NCBI GenBank assembly: GCA_043798815.1
Contig: JAZDOH010000060.1
Location: forward strand, 1 to 5,093
Source: JAZDOH01 sp043798815
Lineage (GTDB): Bacteria > Patescibacteriota > Gracilibacteria > UM-FILTER-43-11
Length of the DNA: 5,093 nt
Reading direction: 5' to 3'
The notes beneath the pieces were generated by a model that was given only the letters and a program-made list of their open reading frames with translations, did not search any database and was not told the origin of the DNA. The position numbers were made by a program, and so were the translations under genes. Positions 1 through 4,300 of this stretch are shown piece after piece. Every line of letters begins with the position of its first letter. Position 1 is the stretch's first letter.

Positions 1-303
1 TTACTCAAAGCGTCGTCCGCCGCCTCCGCCAAAATTGCGGCGAGGGGGACGATCCTCCATGGGTCGGGCTTCGCTAACGCGAACCGTGCGACCATCGAGA
101 TCTTTGCCATTGAGAGCCTCAATGACCTTGGCGGCTTCTTCATCTGTGGACATTTCCACAAATCCGAAACCTTTGGAACGGCCGCTCATGCGATCAGTGA
201 TCACGCTGGCGGATACGACGGTTCCAAAAGCGGAACAGGCGTTTTTTAGGGTATCATCCGTAGTGCCATACGACAGATTCCCAAAATAAAGTTTACTGGC
301 CAT
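1..303 (-). CDS. Small RRM-domain RNA-binding protein with glycine-rich tail
   Basis: A 100-residue protein made of one RNA recognition motif and a short tail. RNP2 is KLYFGNL (residues 4-10) and RNP1 is KGFGFVEM (about 44-51), both with the aromatic residues that stack on RNA bases. The C-terminus is arginine/glycine-rich (PPRRNFGGGGGRRFE). This layout is that of the bacterial single-RRM proteins known from cyanobacteria and many uncultured phyla, which bind single-stranded RNA in the cytoplasm; the target here is unknown. I chose the ATG at 303 because family members start just before the first strand (MASKLYFGNL). An in-frame GTG at 336 would add 11 hydrophobic residues; it has an AAGGAG nine bases upstream, so that start is a real alternative. 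The added codons come from a T-rich repeat that looks more like a leader. The stop TAA is at the first bases of the window. Confidence 0.9.
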   Translation of the reverse strand: MASKLYFGNLSYGTTDDTLKNACSAFGTVVSASVITDRMSGRSKGFGFVEMSTDEEAAKVIEALNGKDLDGRTVRVSEARPMEDRPPRRNFGGGGGRRFE

Positions 304-330
304 AAAAAAATAAAGAGATAAAAAAATAAA
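302..330 (-). repeat. Perfect 13-base direct repeat in the RRM gene leader
   Basis: ATAAAAAAATAAA (plus strand) occurs at 302-314 and again at 318-330, separated by GAG, a period of 16 bases. Read on the gene's strand it is T-rich and sits directly before the ATG at 303. If translation starts at the ATG, this is a U-rich 5' untranslated segment. If it starts at the GTG at 336, it encodes a short run of F, I, L and Y. Confidence 0.85.
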
Positions 331-345
331 TGCCACGTAACGATA

Positions 346-353
346 CTCCTTTT
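346..353 (-). promoter_or_regulatory. Shine-Dalgarno-like AAAAGGAG upstream of the RRM gene
   Basis: On the minus strand AAAAGGAG lies nine bases before a GTG at 336 and 42 bases before the ATG at 303. It is the only good Shine-Dalgarno match I see before any gene here, and it makes the RRM start codon ambiguous. Confidence 0.5.
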
Positions 354-357
354 AGGC

Positions 358-386
358 TTGAAGTCAATTAAATCCTTCTATACAAT
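358..386 (+). promoter_or_regulatory. Sigma70-type promoter for tRNA-Ala(GGC)
   Basis: A -35 box TTGAAG (358-363) and a -10 box TACAAT (381-386) are separated by exactly 17 bases. Transcription would begin near 393, leaving a leader of about 13 bases before the tRNA at 406. The bases after the -10 (AACGGCG) are fairly G+C-rich, as is common for stable-RNA promoters. Confidence 0.65.
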
Positions 387-405
387 AACGGCGCTTTAAG
401 CACGT

Positions 406-482
<77 letters not shown>

Positions 483-490
483 CACTCTGA

Positions 491-1063
491 TCAAACCTGA
501 TAGACATAAACGTAATCTTCCTCAGCGGTGGGTTCTTTGCCGTGAATGCGAAAGGAATGAGTGACCACGCGGGTGCCGGGGCGAAGGGTTGGCCAAATTT
601 CTTTATAAATCCGCGCCATCGCATTGGGCATGAGGTAACAAAACAGTATATCCGCGTCACGGTAGTCCTGCTTCCAGATGTTGCCAAAGTACATTTCGGC
701 CTTACTGCGCGTGAGCCATTTGACCAGCTTGCCCCAGCAGACTAGTGGAATGGAGATTTCGTATCCGACGGCTCGTTTGACGGTTTTAGCGGCCGCAAAG
801 ATGAGGGAGCCGTCGCCAAAACCCAGCTCATAAACCACATCCGTGGGCTGTAGGTTGGCGAGCTTCAGCATGATTTTACGTTTCTTTTTCCCGGACGGGA
901 CAAAAGGACCTGTCGTAAATGCCCCCCACAACCCTGGGATTAATAAAGCAAAAAAAGCAAAGACAACCCAGCGCGGATCCACCCATTGATGCCAACCAAA
1001 AATCACAATGATCAAACTGACGACGAGTGCTCCGATGAGAACAAAAATCACACTTTCAGCCAT
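491..1063 (-). CDS. Membrane-anchored SAM methyltransferase, FAM173/ATPSCKMT-like
   Basis: A 190-residue protein. Two hydrophobic segments (about residues 4-23 and 31-50) are followed by a basic stretch GKKKRK (58-63), which suggests an N-terminal membrane anchor with the enzyme domain in the cytoplasm. The Rossmann methyltransferase core follows: motif I ELGFGDG (79-85), the acidic end of strand 2 at GYEIS (E102), an aspartate-containing segment NIWKQDYRDADIL (128-140), and RPGTRVVTHSFRI (161-173). The order and spacing recall the eukaryotic FAM173/ATPSCKMT lysine methyltransferases, which also have an N-terminal membrane segment; that match is from memory of the family pattern. The substrate is unknown and could be a protein lysine. 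The ATG lies in CATATG and has no Shine-Dalgarno site. The gene starts 40 bases after the open frame that follows the upstream AT-rich gene, so the two may be cotranscribed. Confidence 0.85.
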   Translation of the reverse strand: MAESVIFVLIGALVVSLIIVIFGWHQWVDPRWVVFAFFALLIPGLWGAFTTGPFVPSGKKKRKIMLKLANLQPTDVVYELGFGDGSLIFAAAKTVKRAVGYEISIPLVCWGKLVKWLTRSKAEMYFGNIWKQDYRDADILFCYLMPNAMARIYKEIWPTLRPGTRVVTHSFRIHGKEPTAEEDYVYVYQV

Positions 1064-1103
1064 ATGGAACTAACCATACAGGAAAAAGGAATTGTAGAAA
1101 AAT

Positions 1104-1178
1104 TTAAAACCCTGCTTCTTTTAAGAAGGTCTGTAAAGAAAGATAATGGTCAGTCCAAACAGTAAGATTACCTGCTTT
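1104..1178 (-). other. Frameshifted C-terminal extension of the upstream small gene
   Basis: Directly after the TAA (1179-1177) of the 93-residue gene, the +1 frame reads on as KAGNLTVWTDHYLSLQTFL and ends with KEAGF before a TAA at 1106-1104. It has a protein-like mix of residues. The frame has no start codon of its own: it opens after a TAA at 1211-1209 and contains no ATG, GTG or TTG before the overlap ends. The simplest reading is one gene of about 117 codons broken by a one-base change somewhere in 1208-1177. Programmed +1 frameshifting or a sequencing error would look the same. Confidence 0.5.
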
Positions 1179-1458
1179 AGGAATTTGAAAGCTCTCTTTG
1201 TATAGTTGTTAATTGCTCTTCATACCCTGATGTATCTCCAAAATTCAAGCGTGCTTGTGCTCTAGCGTGCATTAAAAAATCAGCTGCTGAGAAGAGTTCA
1301 CGTCGACTTATGGCTTCCCAGGCTAATTGTTGGCATATATTTTCCACAACTTCCCCTAGATTGAAAACTAAACCAATTTCTCTTCTAGCGGCAGCAAGCG
1401 TTCTAAGATTTTTTTCTTTAATTTCTTCGGGGACGACGATTTGAATTTCTGCAGCCAT
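1177..1458 (-). CDS. Unknown small protein, AT-rich gene, probably frameshifted
   Basis: A 93-residue acidic, helix-rich protein that I do not recognise. It begins MAAEIQIVVPEEIKEK, has a central ARRE (about 24-27) and a second helical stretch SAADFLMHARAQARLNFGD (57-75), and shows no signal peptide or membrane segment. The coding sequence counts to about 40% G+C over 240 bases, against about 55% in a 60-base sample of the CBS gene at 4741, which points to a different origin. It has its own strong promoter with an overlapping dyad. The start ATG (in CATATG) has only about 14 bases of leader and no Shine-Dalgarno site. The product probably should be longer, because coding-like sequence continues in the next frame after the stop. 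Function is unknown; a small transcription regulator or an antitoxin-type protein would fit the promoter layout but nothing in the sequence proves it. Confidence 0.6.
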   Translation of the reverse strand: MAAEIQIVVPEEIKEKNLRTLAAARREIGLVFNLGEVVENICQQLAWEAISRRELFSAADFLMHARAQARLNFGDTSGYEEQLTTIQRELSNS

Positions 1459-1466
1459 ATGTGATT

Positions 1467-1486
1467 ATTAGAGTTAGCATTCTAAT
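1467..1486. promoter_or_regulatory. Operator-like dyad over the -10 box of the small gene
   Basis: ATTAGA (1467-1472) and TCTAAT (1481-1486) are perfect inverted arms eight bases apart. The right arm covers most of the -10 box and the left arm reaches the expected transcription start. A dimeric repressor bound here would block the promoter. Within the arms there are also TTAG/CTAA half-sites. Confidence 0.45.
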
Positions 1487-1507
1487 GAAGATTATTTAAA
1501 CTGTCAA
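1479..1507 (-). promoter_or_regulatory. Near-consensus sigma70 promoter for the small unknown gene
   Basis: On the minus strand a perfect -35 box TTGACA (1507-1502) is followed by a 17-base spacer and the -10 box TAGAAT (1484-1479), one mismatch from consensus. Transcription would begin near 1472, about 14 bases before the ATG at 1458. It is the closest match to consensus in the window. Confidence 0.75.
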
Positions 1508-1510
1508 TAT

Positions 1511-1536
1511 ATCAAAGAACGGCTTGGAAAAGCCAT
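1511..1536 (-). terminator. Probable terminator of the tRNA cluster
   Basis: Ten bases after the last tRNA, the minus strand has GGCTT-TTCC-AAGCC, extendable to seven pairs with a G-U and an A-U pair, followed by GTTCTTTG. The T tract is imperfect, so termination may be partial. It separates the tRNAs from the promoter of the next gene. Confidence 0.5.
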
Positions 1537-1545
1537 GTAATAGAA

Positions 1546-1622
1546 TGGTGGGCGCTAGTGGGATCGAACCACTGACCTTACGAATGTGAATCGTACGCTC
1601 TAACCAGCTGAGCTAAGCGCCC
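1546..1622 (-). tRNA. tRNA-Val(CAC)
   Basis: A complete 77-base cloverleaf on the minus strand with an encoded CCA (1548-1546). The acceptor stem is GGGCGCT/AGCGCCC. The anticodon stem TACGA/TCGTA holds the loop TTCACAT, giving anticodon CAC for GUG. The T arm is CAGTG-GTTCGAT-CCACT-like, with the usual TTCGA core. It is the last of three minus-strand tRNAs. Confidence 0.96.
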
Positions 1623-1633
1623 ACAAGATGCGA

Positions 1634-1746
1634 GAAACGCGGTCCGAACGGAGATCTAGTAGCACACTAGATCGTAGTGAGGATGAATTGCGTAGAAAAG
1701 TACGCGAGCGGTAGCTCCAGGACTTTTCAAGCAGTTCAAGCGTTTC
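1634..1746 (-). other. Folded spacer RNA between tRNA-Ala and tRNA-Val
   Basis: The 139-base gap between the CCA end of tRNA-Ala(CGC) and the start of tRNA-Val(CAC) contains nested inverted repeats. Reading the minus strand: an outer helix GAAACGC (1746-1740) pairs with GCGTTTC (1640-1634). Inside it, helix A pairs GAAAAGT (1728-1722) with ACTTTTC (1701-1695), and within that GAGC (1717-1714) pairs with GCTC (1709-1706) around loop TACC, leaving a symmetric 4x4 internal loop. Helix B pairs GATCTAGT (1673-1666) with ACTAGATC (1660-1653) around a five-base loop. No T tract follows, so it does not look like a terminator. It may be a processed spacer or a small RNA. Confidence 0.45.
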
Positions 1747-1761
1747 CCTTCTGGTGATGTA

Positions 1762-1838
1762 TGGTGGACCGGAAGGGACTTGAACCCTCGACCTCGGCAA
1801 TGCGAATGCCGCGCTCTAGCCAACTGAGCTACCGGCCC
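1762..1838 (-). tRNA. tRNA-Ala(CGC)
   Basis: A complete 77-base cloverleaf on the minus strand with an encoded CCA (1764-1762). The acceptor stem is GGGCCGG/CCGGTCC, including the G3:U70 pair that identifies alanine tRNAs. The anticodon stem CGGCA/TGCCG holds the loop TTCGCAT, giving anticodon CGC for GCG. It follows tRNA-Val(GAC) after only 15 bases, so both must be cut from one transcript. Confidence 0.96.
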
Positions 1839-1853
1839 GTGTGATGGGCAAAT

Positions 1854-1930
1854 TGGTGGGCGGTAGTGGATTCGAACCACTGACCCCATCGACGTCAACG
1901 ATGTGCTCTAGCCAACTGAGCTAACCGCCC
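1854..1930 (-). tRNA. tRNA-Val(GAC)
   Basis: A complete 77-base cloverleaf on the minus strand with an encoded CCA (1856-1854). The acceptor stem is GGGCGGT/ACCGCCC. The anticodon stem CATCG/CGATG holds the loop TTGACGT, giving anticodon GAC for GUC and GUU. It is the first tRNA of the minus-strand cluster. Together with the other three, the window covers Val and Ala codons only. Confidence 0.96.
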
Positions 1931-1941
1931 TTAGCGTCGGG

Positions 1942-1971
1942 ATATTAACAAAAAAATAGCTCATGGCGCAA
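1942..1971 (-). promoter_or_regulatory. Candidate promoter of the tRNA cluster
   Basis: A -10-like TAATAT (1947-1942) lies about 12 bases before tRNA-Val(GAC), followed by a G+C-rich discriminator CCCGACGC as in growth-regulated stable-RNA promoters. The best -35 is TTGCGC (1971-1966), three of six matches, 18 bases upstream and inside the terminator hairpin. A promoter is needed here because the preceding operon is terminated, but the -35 is weak. Confidence 0.4.
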
Positions 1972-1983
1972 GGCACATGGCTA
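1950..1983 (-). terminator. Rho-independent terminator of the metal/rescue/exonuclease operon
   Basis: On the minus strand, the sequence right after the exonuclease stop folds as TAGC-CAT-GTGC / GCGC-ATG-GCTA with a three-base CTT loop and two single-base bulges (1983-1957), followed at once by seven T (1956-1950). This is the standard intrinsic terminator form. The 5' TAG of the stem also makes a second stop directly after the gene's TGA. Confidence 0.8.
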
Positions 1984-2568
1984 TCACAAAACCAATGAGT
2001 ACTGCATTTCGTTCGGTTCATGATCTTTCATAAGACGGTTCATGATGCCGGTGAGAAGCTCCACATCGTATCGGGCGCGGTGCAAAGCATCGGTGGACAC
2101 GGAAATTTGATAATGCGAGGCGAGCGCGCTGAGTTTTCCGGGAAGTGATTGCCGTTGGGCGTGCTGGAGGGAGCAAAACACCTGAGAAGCGGGATACGGT
2201 TTTAAGTTGTTGCGAATGAGATTGTAATTCAGCATGTCAAAATCGAAGCGGATGTTGTGAGCGATGAGTGACCGACCGCCGCAAAACTCAACAAAATCCC
2301 GAAGAACTTCCGTGGCGGGTCGGGCGCGTTCCAGCGCTTCCATGGGAATTTGATGGATTTGCCAGGCGCCGGGCGTCATGCGGTGAGGGCTGACACGGAT
2401 GAGCTCCTCAAAAAACCGTGGTTCTTCGCCCCGTTGCCACACGCTTCCCGCGACCTCCACGATGTCGTCATGAAAAGTATTGAGACCTGTGGTTTCCGTG
2501 TCAAAAATCACGAAGCCCTCGCCGGAAAAATAGCGCCGGATGAGATCAGGAAATGGGATTAATTGCAT
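1984..2568 (-). CDS. DnaQ-family (DEDDh) 3'-5' exonuclease
   Basis: A 194-residue stand-alone exonuclease domain like the proofreading epsilon subunit of DNA polymerase III. All catalytic motifs are visible: ExoI FDTETTGL (D23, E25), ExoII AHNIRFDFDML (N105, D109), and ExoIII HRARYD (H163, D168), the HxAxxD form that defines the DEDDh class. It should remove nucleotides from 3' ends of DNA or RNA using two metal ions. It lacks an obvious polymerase-binding tail, so it could be epsilon itself or one of the many DnaQ-like nucleases. I chose the ATG at 2568 because it lies 10 bases after the upstream stop and right before the fold begins. A start at 2640 would add 24 basic residues that overlap the upstream gene. 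It is last in the operon and ends in TGA-TAG at the terminator. Confidence 0.88.
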   Translation of the reverse strand: MQLIPFPDLIRRYFSGEGFVIFDTETTGLNTFHDDIVEVAGSVWQRGEEPRFFEELIRVSPHRMTPGAWQIHQIPMEALERARPATEVLRDFVEFCGGRSLIAHNIRFDFDMLNYNLIRNNLKPYPASQVFCSLQHAQRQSLPGKLSALASHYQISVSTDALHRARYDVELLTGIMNRLMKDHEPNEMQYSLVL

Positions 2569-2577
2569 GGTGCGGAC

Positions 2578-2607
2578 ATTATAGTTCGGTTTCCGGTTTT
2601 TGGCGAA
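2578..2607 (-). promoter_or_regulatory. Possible internal promoter for the exonuclease gene
   Basis: A perfect -10 TATAAT (2583-2578) overlaps the stop codon of the release-factor-like gene, with nine bases before the exonuclease ATG. The only -35 candidate, TTCGCC (2607-2602), matches three of six at 18 bases spacing. If used, the mRNA would be nearly leaderless. It may be chance, since the gene's codons make the motif. Confidence 0.25.
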
Positions 2608-3016
2608 GCTCTTTTTTATAACCGTGTTTCTTTTTTTCATTCAGGCGCCGGACCTTGGTGTAGTAGGGGGGGCGTGTGGGAAAACGAGCGGGTGGCACAT
2701 AAAAATAATCGTGGAGTTTGGTGGCCAAGTGATGGAGGGCGAGAGCCAGATTTTGGTGCTGATGACGTTGTTCGTGGGAACGAGTGATGAGTTCTGAGGT
2801 TTTGATGGAAGGATGACGATACGCCTCCGGAATTTGGTAAATGAGTTGAACGCCGCTCATGTGCTTGTTCACGTTTTGTCCACCATGCCCTTTGCTATAA
2901 AACGAAATGCGCAGATTGGGGTCGTGTTGGTGAATGACCAAGGGCGGCTTTCCTTCAATAGCCACCGTGATGGTGAGCGCGTGGTGGTCGAAGGTGACAA
3001 AATCCGAATGGTGCAT
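2579..3016 (-). CDS. Release-factor-like peptidyl-tRNA hydrolase (ArfB/mtRF-R type)
   Basis: A 145-residue protein with the catalytic domain of class I release factors but no codon-recognition domain. The GGQ loop is SKGHGGQNVNK (41-51), whose glutamine methyl-donor site triggers ester hydrolysis of peptidyl-tRNA in the ribosome. It continues with SGVQLIYQIPEAYRH and the family-typical RSHEQRHQHQNLALALHHL (79-97). The tail is long and basic (RFPTRPPYYTKVRRLNEKKKHGYKKELRQK), as in ArfB/YaeJ, where such a tail enters the empty mRNA channel of stalled ribosomes. Role is therefore inferred as rescue of ribosomes stalled without a stop codon. The ATG at 3016 lies one base after the transporter's stop (TAA-A-ATG), which suggests translational coupling. 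An in-frame TTG at 3037 would overlap the transporter and is less likely. Confidence 0.88.
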   Translation of the reverse strand: MHHSDFVTFDHHALTITVAIEGKPPLVIHQHDPNLRISFYSKGHGGQNVNKHMSGVQLIYQIPEAYRHPSIKTSELITRSHEQRHQHQNLALALHHLATKLHDYFYVPPARFPTRPPYYTKVRRLNEKKKHGYKKELRQKPETEL

Positions 3017-3017
3017 T

Positions 3018-4292
3018 TTAGGTGAGGGAAACCCCAAAGTGGAATAAGGTAAGAACGACGAGCGCCAGGGCCATGCTCACTATAAATGCAACCGCAATGC
3101 AAGAGATAAGATTACTGATCCATCCATTTTTATGTTCACCCATCAAACTGCCCTTGTTCAGCAATACTAAAATGGTGAAAAAGAGGAAGGGAAGCACAAA
3201 GGTGTTGAGCATTTGTGAGCCCACCAGGATTGTAACTAACGGCAGTTTTGGAATTAGGATGACAAGTGCTGCACTCACAACAGAAAAGCCGAATAGTCTG
3301 TAAAAAGTAGGGGATTCTTTTTTTAGATCCACGCGTCCTTCCCATCCAAAAGCCTCGGTGACCAGATACGAGGAGGTCATCGCAATGACCGCAAGACCAA
3401 GGAGGGACGCGTTTAAAAGTCCCCAGGCGAATAAGTGTTTTGCAAACGTTCCCGCCAATGGCTCCAGCGCGATGGCGGCCTGGCTGGCATCCTGAATTTG
3501 AATTCCTGCGACGTAGAGCGTTCCGGCGGTCGCCACAACGATAAAAAAAGCGACGAAGCCGGTCCAAAAAGCTCCTATAATCACATCCCAACGGGCGTAT
3601 TTAAGGTGTTCTGAAGCGACGCCTTTGTCCACGAAATAAGATTGCACAAAAAACTGACCCCAAGCCGTGATCGTGGTTCCGATGACAGCCACGGCGATGT
3701 AGAGAAAATTCGGATCCCAGGGGACGGAGGGAACCAGAATTGATTTTCCGGCTTCCGCCCAATCCGGATGAGACAAAAACCCCGCCAGCACATAAGAGAA
3801 AAACAGCAGAGAGGATGTGAGAAAAACTTTTTGGACGATTCGAAAGGATCCTTTATACACGATCCACCAAATGAGCAAGGCCGCCAGCGGAACCGCTAAA
3901 TAGCGAGGCATTCCATACATGTCCGCGATGCTGGAAATGGCCGCGTATTCTGCCAAAATATTCGCCCAATTGGCCACAAACGTGATCACCACAATGAACA
4001 GGGTCGTTTTGAGTGTGAAATTTTCACGGATCAGCGCCGCGAGGCCTTTGCCTGTAATGAGTCCCAAACGCGCGCCCATTTCTTGCGTGATACCAAGGAT
4101 TATCGCCACGATGATCAAAAGCCACAACATTTTATAACCAAAACTCGCGCCTGCTACGGAGTACACCGCGATACCTCCCGCATCGTTATCTGCCGTGCCG
4201 GCGATGATGCCAGGGCCAATCACGCTGAACAAAATCAAAAGCTTCATTTTTAAGGCATTCCAACGAGAGGGGTGAGTGGTAACTTTTGGCAT
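3018..4292 (-). CDS. Nramp/SLC11-family divalent metal transporter, atypical metal site
   Basis: A 424-residue membrane protein with about 11 hydrophobic spans, the usual Nramp size and LeuT-type fold. The N-terminus carries the family opening IGPGIIAG (25-32). In helix 1 the normal DPGN is replaced by DNDA (D35-A38), and in helix 6 the normal MPH is replaced by TAW within IGTTITAWGQFF (204-215). The helix-6 methionine that favours Mn2+ and Fe2+ over Mg2+ and Ca2+ is therefore missing. Loss of that methionine is known in the NRMT branch, which carries Mg2+. The first aspartate of helix 1 is kept. Helix 8 region is LNASLLGLAVIAMTSSYL. The gene starts eight bases after an MgtE_N/CBS gene, which supports Mg2+ as substrate; Mn2+ cannot be excluded. 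No Shine-Dalgarno site precedes the ATG. Confidence 0.9.
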   Translation of the reverse strand: MPKVTTHPSRWNALKMKLLILFSVIGPGIIAGTADNDAGGIAVYSVAGASFGYKMLWLLIIVAIILGITQEMGARLGLITGKGLAALIRENFTLKTTLFIVVITFVANWANILAEYAAISSIADMYGMPRYLAVPLAALLIWWIVYKGSFRIVQKVFLTSSLLFFSYVLAGFLSHPDWAEAGKSILVPSVPWDPNFLYIAVAVIGTTITAWGQFFVQSYFVDKGVASEHLKYARWDVIIGAFWTGFVAFFIVVATAGTLYVAGIQIQDASQAAIALEPLAGTFAKHLFAWGLLNASLLGLAVIAMTSSYLVTEAFGWEGRVDLKKESPTFYRLFGFSVVSAALVILIPKLPLVTILVGSQMLNTFVLPFLFFTILVLLNKGSLMGEHKNGWISNLISCIAVAFIVSMALALVVLTLFHFGVSLT

Positions 4293-4300
4293 GTTGCGAT

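Noticed and set aside
486..504. Hairpin TCT-g-ATCA / TGATAGA at the end of the methyltransferase gene
   Set aside because: It is short and bulged, and no T tract follows on either strand, so it is not supported as a terminator.
1064..1165. A 33-codon plus-strand reading frame starting in the same CATATG as the methyltransferase
   Set aside because: It is antisense to the protein-like frameshifted tail on the minus strand, has no promoter or ribosome site, and its residue mix is not distinctive.
1600..1898. Minus-strand reading frames of 66 and 80 codons across the tRNA cluster
   Set aside because: They translate tRNA genes; the phrase PVAQLARA is the well-known false product of a tRNA read as protein.
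2569..2640. Longer start for the exonuclease at 2640
   Set aside because: It would overlap the release-factor-like gene by about 60 bases and adds a basic stretch that is not part of the nuclease fold.
3017..3037. TTG start at 3037 for the release-factor-like gene
   Set aside because: The ATG at 3016, one base after the transporter stop, is a better codon and removes the overlap.
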